DNA of 35,633 nt from JAZNGX01 sp045576675 (lineage in GTDB: Bacteria > Bacillota > Clostridia > Monoglobales > Firm-18), in the NCBI GenBank assembly GCA_045576675.1, contig JAZNGX010000140.1, positions 1-35,633 on the forward strand, read 5' to 3'. This document shows, in pieces, positions 17,296 to 25,583 of this stretch (position 1 is its first letter; every line of letters starts with the position of its first letter). Both the position numbers and the translations under genes were made by a program. The notes below the pieces were generated by a model that was not told the origin of the DNA, made no database searches, and was given only the letters and a program-made list of their open reading frames with translations.

Positions 17296-17526
17296 ATGGC
17301 AAAATGTGAGATTTGTAATAAAGGAGTTTCTTTTGGTATCAAAGTAAGTCACTCACACAGAAGAAGCAACAAAATGTGGAAGCCTAACATCAGAAGAGTT
17401 AGAGCAATTGTAAACGGCGAACACAAGAAAATGTACGTTTGCACACGTTGCTTGCGTTCAGGTAAGGTAGAACGTGGCTACGGCAACACATTTGCTGCTG
17501 CAGAAGCAATCGAGGCAGCTGAATAA
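17296..17526 (+). CDS. rpmB: 50S ribosomal protein L28
   Basis: L28 is a small large-subunit ribosomal protein. The 76-residue product has the zinc-binding form, with CEIC at residues 4-7 and CTRC later, plus the core SHSHRRSNKMWKPN and CLRSGKV. Usual L28 proteins end shortly after RSGKV. This one continues for about 17 residues (ERGYGNTFAAAEAIEAAE), ending in an acidic Ala/Glu stretch. The start is ATG at 17296. The in-frame GTG at 17287 is part of the ribosome site. It is a single-gene unit with its own promoter and terminator. Confidence 0.96.
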   Translation: MAKCEICNKGVSFGIKVSHSHRRSNKMWKPNIRRVRAIVNGEHKKMYVCTRCLRSGKVERGYGNTFAAAEAIEAAE

Positions 17527-17540
17527 TCCTTAAACAAATT

Positions 17541-17569
17541 AATGCACCGATTAAATCGGTGCATTTTTT
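17541..17569. terminator. Intrinsic terminator shared by rpmB and the glycyl radical gene
   Basis: AATGCACCGAT pairs perfectly with ATCGGTGCATT (17541-17551 with 17555-17565), followed by a T run to 17569 on the plus strand. The minus-strand side continues AATTTGTTT. It separates the housekeeping genes on the left from the convergent glycyl radical unit. Confidence 0.88.
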
Positions 17570-19551
17570 CATCCCATAAATTCTGTTCTTCTTATTATAT
17601 GATTCTGATAATCAATATCAAGTTCATTAAAATATCCGCTCCAACCCCAAACACGTACAATCAGATTAGGATAGTTTTCAGGATGCTTTTGTGCATCAAG
17701 CAGGCGTTCACGGTTAATTGAATTAAGCTGCAGCTGATGTCCACCAAGCAAAATGAAGTTTTTAACAAGCATAGCTGTTTTTTTAATTCCATCATCATTT
17801 TTTAAAACAGTGTCGTGTATCTCAATTGTAACAGGTCCGCCGTTTATTATTTTAGTCATATCATACTTTGTAAATGATTGGATTACAGATAAAAGGCCTG
17901 TAGTTTTTGCATCAAGCGATGGTGAAAAGCTTGAAGAATATGGCTCGCCTTTTTTTCTGCCGTCTGCAGTTGCAGGACATTCTTTTCCCTTCCAAAGATA
18001 TTCCATAGCACTGCCCGTTCCTGCTTTCCATATTCCGCCCACTTCGTTAGGCTTATTATTAAGCCCTTCAGAAAACGCAGTCATAATGTCGCAGGCTATA
18101 TCATCAACATAATCGTTATTGTTGCCCATTTTCGGGCTGTTTCTTAACATATTTCTTAACTCTGCGTAATTTTCAAAATTATTCTCAAGCGCTGTCAATA
18201 ATTCTTCTTTTGATATTGTTTTTTCATCATACACATTCTTTTTAACAGCAGCCAAAGCATCTGCCGCATTTGCAATTCCTGCTCCGTGACACCCGTAATT
18301 TCTATACTTTGTACCGCCAAACCACATATCAGTTAAGCTTTCTATGCAACCATCAACAAAAACAGAGCATAAAGGTGTTGGAACAAATCCCCAATAGTTC
18401 GTTGATTTTGCTATCCTTTCGCTCTCTTTGCCGATTTCATTTTTTACGCACAAAATCAATTCATCAAATGTTTTACATTCAGTTAGGTTTTCTGCTATTG
18501 CCCTGTTCACAACTGACGGAAAATCCATTGTCTGCAAATTTGGTATTTCGGCACTGCAATTTGGAATAATATACTCCCAACAAGCCGCAACAACATAATC
18601 AACAGCATCATCATAGTCATACCCAAGCTTAACCAACCCCGGAACGACAATATCATCATTACAATATTGCGGAAAACCAAGTCCTTTTTTGGTAAGCCTT
18701 GTTCCAAGCTCGTATATTTCGTCAGGAGTGTTTTTGCCTACACGCAAATTAATTTTCGGGTCAATAATATTTAATTCCAAAGATGCTTTGATACACATAT
18801 CAGACAGCTCATTGTACATACTTTTTCCGTCTTTATCAAAGCCGCCAAGCACTATACTCTGACCATTGTCGCCCTGCTGAATACCAACATACAAATCTGT
18901 ATCATAATTAATTGAAATAAAAAATGCCTCAATCAATTCAAAAATCTCATCATCACTTATGCCCAACGCCTTATCACGGAGATAAAACTTATACATATAC
19001 TGGTCAAAACGACCAAAGCCCAAATGTATTCCAAAAGCGGTTCTTAAAAAATAAGTGCATAGCTTTAAAAACACGCAAGCCTCATAAAAGCTTTCTGCAG
19101 CATTATGAGGGATTTTGCACAAGGCATTATAAAGCCTTGTATTACCTTGTTTTTTGGCTTGCTTTTTATATTTTTCTGAGAAAGCAAGACATATATCTAT
19201 ACATTCAAGCATTGCATTACCATACTCTTTTTTGCTATCATCGTCAGTATTTGCAATATTGTTTTTAATTTGAAGCTTCACAGAATCAAAGCCTTGTTGC
19301 ATGATACGTAAATAATTCGGAGTAAAATTAGAACACAGTCCACGAAGCGTTGTCCTTGTGCTTCTGTTGAAGCCAAAAAAATCATTTTCAAAAATAACAG
19401 GCTCTTCAAGCTGCACAATCTTTCTGAAGTTTTCAACTACCTCTTCCAACGTTATTTTTTCACTAAACTCAATTTCGGGTACTGCTTTTCTGCTTTTTCT
19501 ATAATCTCTTGCTTTTAAATGCTGAAGCATTATTTTTATATTATCAGTCAT
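17569..19551 (-). CDS. Compact glycyl radical enzyme (pyruvate formate-lyase superfamily), substrate unknown
   Basis: These enzymes use a backbone glycyl radical to generate a thiyl radical that attacks the substrate, only without oxygen. The radical site is G636 in RVWGWSGYF, preceded by the family segment LLDAQKHPENYPNLIVRV. The catalytic cysteine is C324 with E326, in AACWEYIIPN. C-x-E is typical of eliminating members such as diol and choline lyases, whereas pyruvate formate-lyase has C-C. At 660 residues it is shorter than the named classes I know (about 750-900). The loss seems to be in the N-terminal part, around residues 60-80. The start ATG follows AAGGAG. Its activase lies 12 bases upstream. 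The class is uncertain; it is not pyruvate formate-lyase by motif. Confidence 0.88.
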   Translation of the reverse strand: MTDNIKIMLQHLKARDYRKSRKAVPEIEFSEKITLEEVVENFRKIVQLEEPVIFENDFFGFNRSTRTTLRGLCSNFTPNYLRIMQQGFDSVKLQIKNNIANTDDDSKKEYGNAMLECIDICLAFSEKYKKQAKKQGNTRLYNALCKIPHNAAESFYEACVFLKLCTYFLRTAFGIHLGFGRFDQYMYKFYLRDKALGISDDEIFELIEAFFISINYDTDLYVGIQQGDNGQSIVLGGFDKDGKSMYNELSDMCIKASLELNIIDPKINLRVGKNTPDEIYELGTRLTKKGLGFPQYCNDDIVVPGLVKLGYDYDDAVDYVVAACWEYIIPNCSAEIPNLQTMDFPSVVNRAIAENLTECKTFDELILCVKNEIGKESERIAKSTNYWGFVPTPLCSVFVDGCIESLTDMWFGGTKYRNYGCHGAGIANAADALAAVKKNVYDEKTISKEELLTALENNFENYAELRNMLRNSPKMGNNNDYVDDIACDIMTAFSEGLNNKPNEVGGIWKAGTGSAMEYLWKGKECPATADGRKKGEPYSSSFSPSLDAKTTGLLSVIQSFTKYDMTKIINGGPVTIEIHDTVLKNDDGIKKTAMLVKNFILLGGHQLQLNSINRERLLDAQKHPENYPNLIVRVWGWSGYFNELDIDYQNHIIRRTEFMG

Positions 19552-19563
19552 TAAATCAACTCC

Positions 19564-20388
19564 TTACATAACTTTAATTTTTATATTGTATCTTTCAAAT
19601 ATATTTTCGCGGATGTTAACCTCCTGCGTTTCATCAAATCCGGGCTTGTATTCCCGAAGCAGCATTTTATATTTACCGCCTGCCATTTTGTTGTACGGCA
19701 ACAATTCAACATAATCCACATTGTTATAATGAAGCATTTTTGCAATACCAATTATATTTTCTTCTGTATCCGTAACCCCGGGAATCAGTGGAATTCTGGC
19801 TGTAAATTCAACACCGCTTTTTGCAAGCTTTTCAAAATTCCGCAATATATTCCGGTTAGAGCAACCGGTAAACTTAATATGTTGTTGTTCATCAGCAAGC
19901 TTTAAATCATACAGAAAATAGTCTGCAACATCAAGCACCTTATCAAAAATATCAGGTGTGCAAAAGCCACTTGTCTGAACCGCAGTATGCAGTCTTCCTT
20001 TTAAACGCTTTATACAATCAATCACAAATTCGTGCTGCATAAGTGGTTCGCCTCCCGAAAAGGTTACCCCTCCGCCATTACTCAATATACGTTCATTTTT
20101 CATAAGCCTTTCACATAAATCATTGCTGCTTATGCTTTCTCCACTGACACGCAACAGGTTCATTGGACATTTTTTAATACTATCCAAAGTAAAAGAACCT
20201 GTTTTCATACACTCGCCGCATCCAATACAACCGTTAGGACTTCTGACTATCTCGCTTTTGGTATTTTGTCCCTCAGGGTTATGACACCAGGTGCATCTTA
20301 AAGGGCAGCCTTTCAAAAACACTGTAGTACGGATTCCCGGGCCATCATAAACAGAGAATTCTTCAACAGAAAACACATTACCGGTCAA
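19564..20388 (-). CDS. Glycyl radical enzyme activase (radical SAM)
   Basis: This protein cuts S-adenosylmethionine to create the glycyl radical on its partner. From the TTG start chosen here it has 274 residues. The radical-SAM cluster motif is GCPLRCTWCHNPE (C28-x3-C32-x2-C35). An auxiliary iron-sulfur region follows: CIGCGECM (C54, C57, C60) and then a single KKCP (C74). Most activases of this group carry two complete four-cysteine clusters, so this one appears reduced to one. FSGGEPL is the SAM-binding region. The TTG at 20388 follows GAGGTGAT; the GTG at 20397 lies within that ribosome site. It is probably cotranscribed with the radical enzyme downstream. Confidence 0.9.
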   Translation of the reverse strand: MTGNVFSVEEFSVYDGPGIRTTVFLKGCPLRCTWCHNPEGQNTKSEIVRSPNGCIGCGECMKTGSFTLDSIKKCPMNLLRVSGESISSNDLCERLMKNERILSNGGGVTFSGGEPLMQHEFVIDCIKRLKGRLHTAVQTSGFCTPDIFDKVLDVADYFLYDLKLADEQQHIKFTGCSNRNILRNFEKLAKSGVEFTARIPLIPGVTDTEENIIGIAKMLHYNNVDYVELLPYNKMAGGKYKMLLREYKPGFDETQEVNIRENIFERYNIKIKVM

Positions 20389-20425
20389 AAATATCACCTC
20401 GTAACTTTATTTTATAAGTTCACCC

Positions 20426-20452
20426 TTGACAATACAAGAAATATGTTATACC
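20426..20452 (+). promoter_or_regulatory. Likely promoter of the AraC-type regulator in a divergent control region
   Basis: TTGACA (20426-20431) is 15 bases from TATACC (20447-20452), with TG at 20444-20445 as an extended -10. The 97-base divergent gap (20389-20485) must also hold the activase promoter. On the minus strand TATAAA sits in reach of a weak TTGTAT or TCTTGT. Regulator binding sites would be expected here; I could not define a repeat with confidence. Confidence 0.5.
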
Positions 20453-20485
20453 ATTATAGAAAAAAGTTAAGATTTGAGGGGTATT

Positions 20486-21256
20486 ATGATAATACATCAA
20501 CAAGGCAATTCGAAAGGTAATTTCAATTACAATGCATACATATATAACGACACCATATGGGATTCTCATTTTCACGGGAATTATGAGCTTGTATATACAA
20601 TCGAAGGTGTTACAAAGCTTTCAGTAAACGGAGAAACATATGCATTACACCCCGGAATGTTTTATCTTGTGTCACCGTATTCCATACATTCACTTATAAT
20701 TGATACCAATACAAAAACGTGGGTCGGAGTTTTTTCAAAAGACTTTATTTCGGATTTTGCAAAAACAAATAAATATATAAGATATCCCGCTTTTCAATGC
20801 AACAAAAAAATAGAAAGTTTTTTAAAAGATTATCTGCTGTTTGAAGGCACACCTGAGCATTACATATGCATTGCGTGCCTTAATGCAGTATGCAACGAAT
20901 GTATAAAAAACGTCACTCCAGAAAGCACAGATATTAACAACGATTTTATAGAACAGGTTATACAATATATTTCAGAAAATCTGACGCAGAGCATAAGCTT
21001 AAAAAGTATTGCGGATGCTTTGGGATATGAGTATCACTATTTTTCGTCACTTTTTCACCGTTGTTTTTCAATTAATTTTAAAAGCTTTATAAACATATTC
21101 CGCTTTGAATACGCCTGCGTTCTTATAGGAAACAGAACGAAAACAATAACTGCAGTATGCTTTGAAAGCGGATTTGATACTGTTCGTAATTTCAACAGAG
21201 TTTTTAAAGAGCTTAGTGGCTGCACACCAAGTGAGTATCGAAAAAATCTTCTATAA
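20486..21256 (+). CDS. AraC-family transcription regulator with N-terminal cupin
   Basis: This one-component regulator probably senses a small molecule and controls the divergent glycyl radical genes. The 256-residue protein starts with a cupin/AraC-binding domain (DSHFHGNYELVYTIEG, LHPGMFYLVSP). It ends with the two-helix-turn-helix DNA-binding domain: SLKSIADALGYEYHYFSSLF, then GFDTVRNFNRVFKELSGCTPSEYR. The start is ATG at 20486 behind GAGGGG; an upstream in-frame TTG (20474) overlaps that site. The inducer is not evident; AraC proteins of this layout often respond to sugars or related carbon sources. Confidence 0.9.
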   Translation: MIIHQQGNSKGNFNYNAYIYNDTIWDSHFHGNYELVYTIEGVTKLSVNGETYALHPGMFYLVSPYSIHSLIIDTNTKTWVGVFSKDFISDFAKTNKYIRYPAFQCNKKIESFLKDYLLFEGTPEHYICIACLNAVCNECIKNVTPESTDINNDFIEQVIQYISENLTQSISLKSIADALGYEYHYFSSLFHRCFSINFKSFINIFRFEYACVLIGNRTKTITAVCFESGFDTVRNFNRVFKELSGCTPSEYRKNLL

Positions 21257-21295
21257 CAAAGAAATGAGTCCGTTTGCGGACTCATTTCTTTGTTA
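21254..21295. terminator. Bidirectional terminator between the regulator and queA
   Basis: A perfect 19-bp stem (21254-21272 with 21277-21295) has a 4-base loop. It contains the stop codons of both convergent genes. T-rich runs follow on both strands (TTTTA on plus, ATTTTTT a few bases on along minus). Confidence 0.9.
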
Positions 21296-22315
21296 TTTTA
21301 TAAACATTGCATCACCAAAGCTGAAAAATCTGTACTGTTCCTTTATTGCTTCATCATATGCCGCAAAAACATTGTCTTTTCCTGCAAAAGCACTTATTAA
21401 CATAAGCAGAGTTGACTGCGGAAGATGAAAGTTTGTTATAAGCTTATCTATCGCTTTAAACTCATACGGCGGATAAATAAAAATATCTGTCCAGCCCGTC
21501 TGTGCCTTAATTTCACCACAGCGTGCAACAGACTCAAGCGTTCTGCACGTTGTTGTACCTACAGCGACTACGCTTTTTCCATTCTTTTTTGTTTCATTTA
21601 TAATATCAGCAGTTTCCTGACTCAGTATATAAAACTCACTGTGCATTTTGTGTTCCTCAACCACATCTGCTTTAACAGGGCGGAAGGTGCCAAGACCCAC
21701 ATGAAGTGTTACAAAGCCTACCTTAACGCCTTTTGCTCTTACCTTGTCAAGCAAGTCGTTTGTGAAATGTAAGCCGGCAGTAGGTGCTGCAGACGAGCCA
21801 TCCACCTTAGAATAAACTGTCTGATAACGTTCTTTATCAAGAAGCTTTTCTGTGATATATGGTGGCAACGGCATTTCGCCTATTTCGTCAAGTACGTTTT
21901 CAAACAAGCCTTCATATTCAAACTTAACAAGTCGGTTTCCGTCGTTAACAACATCAATAACTTCTGCTTTAAGCTTCCCACCGCCAAAAACAAAACGCTT
22001 GCCGGGCTTTGCTTTTTTACCGGGACGCAAAATAACCTCCCATATATCCTGCTCTTTTCTCGTAAGCAACAAAAACTCAATTGGTGAACCCGTGTCCTCA
22101 CGTTCTCCGTACAACCTTGCAGGCAAAACACGACTATCATTTAATATAAGGCAATCACCCTCATTAAGAAAATCAAGAATGTCATAAAAATGCTTATGCT
22201 CATACTCTCCTGTTTTTCTGTCCATAACAAGCAGCTTTGAGCTGTCACGCTGCTCCAGCGGCTTTTGAGCAATAAGCTCCTGAGGCAAATAATAATCAAA
22301 ATCTTTAACGTTCAA
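21293..22315 (-). CDS. queA: S-adenosylmethionine:tRNA ribosyltransferase-isomerase
   Basis: QueA moves the ribosyl part of SAM onto preQ1 in tRNA to make epoxyqueuosine. The 340-residue length is normal. Typical segments are FDYYLPQELIAQKPLEQRDSS at the N-terminus, LNDSRVLPARL, AAPTAGLHFT, VTLHVGLGTFRPV, TTTCRTLES, and the C-terminal FHLPQSTLLMLISAFAG and FFSFGDAMFI. The start is TTG at 22315, behind AAAGGAATG; the ATG between them is out of frame. It follows the SpoIID-like gene by 15 bases, so both are likely in one transcript. Confidence 0.97.
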   Translation of the reverse strand: MNVKDFDYYLPQELIAQKPLEQRDSSKLLVMDRKTGEYEHKHFYDILDFLNEGDCLILNDSRVLPARLYGEREDTGSPIEFLLLTRKEQDIWEVILRPGKKAKPGKRFVFGGGKLKAEVIDVVNDGNRLVKFEYEGLFENVLDEIGEMPLPPYITEKLLDKERYQTVYSKVDGSSAAPTAGLHFTNDLLDKVRAKGVKVGFVTLHVGLGTFRPVKADVVEEHKMHSEFYILSQETADIINETKKNGKSVVAVGTTTCRTLESVARCGEIKAQTGWTDIFIYPPYEFKAIDKLITNFHLPQSTLLMLISAFAGKDNVFAAYDEAIKEQYRFFSFGDAMFIK

Positions 22316-22330
22316 TCTTTTTCATTCCTT

Positions 22331-23506
22331 TTAATAAATTTCAACATCACTGTAATAGTGCTTTAATATTTCATCATATGTAAATCCGTTTTTTGCCATA
22401 CCGTTTGCTCCGTTCTGGCTCATTCCCACAAGGTGCCCGTAACCTCTGCCCTTAAATATATAAGAGGTGTTTTCACCCTGCTCACGCCTTACCGTACCCG
22501 ATGCCGTCAACAGATACAAAGGTTGGTTTTCATACTTTACTATATTTTCATATGATAACAGATACATATTTGTTTTGTCAATCTTTCCGGACAATGTTGC
22601 AAAACCGTTGTCCTCAGATACAGGCTCAATTGTGTATGCCTGACTTAACGTCGTTGATGCAAAAATATTACGGCAGCTTTCGTTTTTAAATGATTTTTCG
22701 CCCTTTGTTCCCACAACTGTAAGCTTTGTTACTGCTCCGTGTTCTGTTGCTTTGTCAATTCTGATATCTGTAACATAACCGATGTCATAATCCTTCATTC
22801 TCTCTGTTGCAGCTTCAGCAGTAAGCTCTCTTTCCCAGCTATGACCGTAAACATCTTCCTCCTCATACTCGTCAGACACCGCCTGCAAATATGGATGATC
22901 TGTTCCCCACACGTTAACTACAGCCTCAGTATAACCGCCACTTGTTGCAGAATAAACTGCATCAATAAGCTCATTGTCATAATATATTGCCTGCCCTTTT
23001 GTTTCGTAAACTGCAGCAGAAACCTTATCCTCCTCTGCTGACTTTCCGCTGTATGCCTGACAATGCACCGATGAGCATACATCAAAGCCGTTGCTTTCGT
23101 GTCTGCCAAGCTTTTTTAACGCATATGTTCTTGCGGCAACCGCCTGAGCTTTAAGAGCCTCTTTTTCAAACGAAACAGACATTTCTTTTGCCACAACGGA
23201 ATAAAGATAGTCCTCCAGCCCCACTGTGTTTATCACATCAAGCAAACCATCTGAGTTTTTTACAACAGTCACGTAACCTCTGTATTCCTTTCCGTCGATT
23301 TTTAAATAATCTGACGGATAGTATTCCACTTCATCCTCAACGTCATCGGCTAACAATGTTGTAACCTCTCCGTCCACATCAATCCGAACGCTTTCTTTGG
23401 CGCTTTCACCATAAAACAAACCTACCCGTATATTTTTGTCACCATCAGCATAAACATTAACCGACAGGCACAAGCAAATTATAAGAAAAATCAGCACTTT
23501 TTTCAT
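22331..23506 (-). CDS. SpoIID/LytB-domain protein, probable secreted lytic transglycosylase
   Basis: SpoIID cleaves glycan strands during spore engulfment; relatives in this family act in the wall more generally. The 391-residue protein has a signal peptide (1-20, VYA then D). A SpoIID domain follows, with the likely catalytic glutamate E108 in VVAKEMSVSFEKEALKAQAV. The segment VCSSVHCQAYSG is at 143-154. The C-terminal signature is GRGYGHLVGMSQNGANGMAKNG. The ATG at 23506 follows AAGGTGAT. It sits with queA rather than with sporulation genes, so a sporulation role cannot be assumed. A minus-strand extended -10 (TATAAT at 23554-23549) probably drives it. Confidence 0.9.
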   Translation of the reverse strand: MKKVLIFLIICLCLSVNVYADGDKNIRVGLFYGESAKESVRIDVDGEVTTLLADDVEDEVEYYPSDYLKIDGKEYRGYVTVVKNSDGLLDVINTVGLEDYLYSVVAKEMSVSFEKEALKAQAVAARTYALKKLGRHESNGFDVCSSVHCQAYSGKSAEEDKVSAAVYETKGQAIYYDNELIDAVYSATSGGYTEAVVNVWGTDHPYLQAVSDEYEEEDVYGHSWERELTAEAATERMKDYDIGYVTDIRIDKATEHGAVTKLTVVGTKGEKSFKNESCRNIFASTTLSQAYTIEPVSEDNGFATLSGKIDKTNMYLLSYENIVKYENQPLYLLTASGTVRREQGENTSYIFKGRGYGHLVGMSQNGANGMAKNGFTYDEILKHYYSDVEIY

Positions 23507-23548
23507 TCAAAATCACCTTTTTATCAAACTAATACATATAATAAATAC

Positions 23549-23612
23549 ATTATAACATAAAAAATTGTAAATTTCTACTTACAATTTTATGTCAAAAACA
23601 TTTGACATAAAA
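23549..23612. promoter_or_regulatory. Divergent control region with two adjacent inverted repeats
   Basis: Between the SpoIID-like gene and asd lie two perfect inverted repeats. The first has 9-base arms (AAATTGTAA 23562-23570, TTACAATTT 23579-23587). The second has 10-base arms (TTTTATGTCA 23585-23594, TGACATAAAA 23603-23612). The second overlaps the asd -35 box. The first lies just upstream of the minus-strand extended -10 (23554-23549) of the SpoIID-like gene. They look like operator sites. The region is too short to be a lysine riboswitch. Confidence 0.5.
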
Positions 23613-23630
23613 ACGCATTAATGGTATTAT
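23602..23630 (+). promoter_or_regulatory. Promoter of the asd-dapA-dapB operon
   Basis: Consensus TTGACA (23602-23607) is 17 bases from TATTAT (23625-23630). The asd ATG is 35 bases beyond, behind GGAGGAA. Confidence 0.8.
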
Positions 23631-23665
23631 ATAATTAAGTATATTTTAAGTTGGAGGAATTTGAC

Positions 23666-24661
23666 ATGAAGAAGTATAATGTTGCCGTTGTTGGTGCAAC
23701 AGGAATGGTTGGAAGAACGTTTTTAAAGGTTCTTGAAGAGAAGAATTTACCTGTTGAAAATTACTATCTGTTTTCATCAGCTCGTTCAGCAGGTTCTAAG
23801 ATACAGTTTATGGGTAAGGAATATGTTGTTGAAGAGCTTACAGAAAGCTCGTTTGACAGAGGTATTGATATTGCATTATTCTCAGCTGGTGGCAGTACAT
23901 CAGAAAAATTTGCTCCCATCGCCGCAAGCAAGGGTTGCATAGTTATTGACAACAGCAGTGCATGGCGTATGGACCCTGAGGTTCCGCTTGTTGTTCCTGA
24001 AGTTAACCCTGATGATATCAAATGGAACAAGGGTATTATTGCAAATCCGAACTGCTCAACAATTCAGGCAATGGTTGCTCTTGCTCCGCTTCACAGAAAG
24101 TATGGCATCAAGAGAGTTATATATTCAACATATCAGGCAGTTTCAGGTGCAGGTCTTGCAGGCTATCAGGATCTCGAAAACGGCTTAAAGGGCGAAGCCC
24201 CCAAGAAGTTCCCATATCCGATTGCAGGCAACTGTTTGCCACACATAGATGTATTCTGCGATAACGGATACACCAAAGAAGAAATGAAAATGGTTAATGA
24301 AACAAGAAAAATTCTTGGTGACGATACAATCAAAATCACAGCTACAACTGTTCGAGTTCCTGTATTTAACAGCCATAGCGAATCTATCAATGTTGAGCTG
24401 AAAACTCCTTTTGAATTGGAAGATGTTTTTGAATTATTAAAGAATTCAGAAGGCATTGTTGTTCAGGACGATGTTGCAAACAATATCTATCCTATGGCTA
24501 TCACAGCAACAGGTCACGACGAAACATTCGTAGGCAGAATCAGACGCGACGAAAGTGTTGACAACGGACTTAACCTTTGGGTAGTTGCAGACAACATCAG
24601 AAAAGGTGCTGCTTCTAATGCAGTACAGATTGCTGAAAAAATTATGAACAGCAACGACTGA
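23666..24661 (+). CDS. asd: Aspartate-semialdehyde dehydrogenase
   Basis: Asd reduces aspartyl phosphate to aspartate semialdehyde, the branch point to lysine/diaminopimelate, threonine and methionine. The 331-residue protein has the NADPH-binding VVGATGMVG (8-16), SAGGSTSEKFAP, and the catalytic C130 in NPNCSTIQ. It also has TYQAVSGAG and the C-terminal GHDETFVGRIRRD. The start is ATG at 23666, behind GGAGGAAT; an upstream in-frame TTG (23651) overlaps that site. It is first in an operon with dapA and dapB. Confidence 0.98.
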   Translation: MKKYNVAVVGATGMVGRTFLKVLEEKNLPVENYYLFSSARSAGSKIQFMGKEYVVEELTESSFDRGIDIALFSAGGSTSEKFAPIAASKGCIVIDNSSAWRMDPEVPLVVPEVNPDDIKWNKGIIANPNCSTIQAMVALAPLHRKYGIKRVIYSTYQAVSGAGLAGYQDLENGLKGEAPKKFPYPIAGNCLPHIDVFCDNGYTKEEMKMVNETRKILGDDTIKITATTVRVPVFNSHSESINVELKTPFELEDVFELLKNSEGIVVQDDVANNIYPMAITATGHDETFVGRIRRDESVDNGLNLWVVADNIRKGAASNAVQIAEKIMNSND

Positions 24662-24685
24662 TTTTCAGGCGAAAGGAATGGTTTT

Positions 24686-25570
24686 ATGAAGAACACAGTA
24701 TTTACAGGTGCGGCGGTTGCTCTTGTTACTCCTTTTAACGAGAACGGAGTTGACTTTGACAAGCTTGGAGAAATTATTGACTTTCAGATTGAAAATGGCA
24801 CAGATGCAATTGTTGTATGCGGCACAACAGGTGAACCTGCAACAATGCCTGATGCTGAGCATTTGAGTGTAATTGAATACGCTGTAAAACGTGTTAACAA
24901 AAGAGTTCCTCTTATTGCAGGAACAGGCGGTAACGATACTGCACACTGCACACGTCTTTCAAAGGCAGCTGAAGACCTTGGCGCAGATGCTTTGCTGCTT
25001 GTAACACCATACTACAACAAAACATCTCAAAAGGGCCTTAAAAAGCATTTTGAAACAGTTGCAGATACAGTAAGCATACCAATGATTTTGTATAACGTTC
25101 CAAGCAGAACAGGTCTTAACATTTCTGTTTCCTGTATGAAGGCTCTGGCACAGCACAAAAACATTGTTGCTTTAAAAGAAGCAAGCGGAAATATGTCATA
25201 CGTAATGGAGCTTGTTAAAGAATGCGGAGATTTAATTGATATTTACAGCGGCAATGATGATATTATCGTTCCTATGCTTTCAGTTGGAAGCGTTGGTGTA
25301 ATATCTGTTCTTTCAAACGTTATGCCTAAAGAAACACACGACATATGTCAGCTTTTCTTTGACGGAAAAATTAAAGAAAGCTGTGCATTGCAGACAAAGC
25401 TTCTTGATTTGATAAATGCATTATTTGTTGAGGTAAACCCAATTCCCGTTAAAACAGCAATGAATTTAATGGGCTTTGATGTTGGTCCTCTTCGTCTTCC
25501 GCTTTATGAAATGGAAGAAAAGAATCTTGAGGTTTTGAAAACTCAGTTGAAATTACACGGTTTGATATAA
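24686..25570 (+). CDS. dapA: 4-hydroxy-tetrahydrodipicolinate synthase
   Basis: DapA condenses pyruvate with aspartate semialdehyde, the first committed step to diaminopimelate and lysine. The 294-residue protein has the expected TIM-barrel landmarks: VALVTPFNENG, CGTTGEPATM, TPYYNK, Y136 in LYNVPSRTG, and the Schiff-base K164 in VALKEASGN. ATG at 24686 follows AAAGGAATGG. It lies 24 bases after asd and 13 before dapB. Confidence 0.98.
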   Translation: MKNTVFTGAAVALVTPFNENGVDFDKLGEIIDFQIENGTDAIVVCGTTGEPATMPDAEHLSVIEYAVKRVNKRVPLIAGTGGNDTAHCTRLSKAAEDLGADALLLVTPYYNKTSQKGLKKHFETVADTVSIPMILYNVPSRTGLNISVSCMKALAQHKNIVALKEASGNMSYVMELVKECGDLIDIYSGNDDIIVPMLSVGSVGVISVLSNVMPKETHDICQLFFDGKIKESCALQTKLLDLINALFVEVNPIPVKTAMNLMGFDVGPLRLPLYEMEEKNLEVLKTQLKLHGLI

Positions 25571-25583
25571 CGAGGTAACACAA

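Noticed and set aside
22316..22330. A six-codon ATG mini-ORF just before queA.
   Set aside because: It is out of frame, overlaps the queA start and is likely chance; the TTG at 22315 fits the family N-terminus.
23507..23665. A possible lysine (L-box) riboswitch before asd.
   Set aside because: The leader after the promoter is only about 30 bases. The repeats found are short and look like DNA operators.
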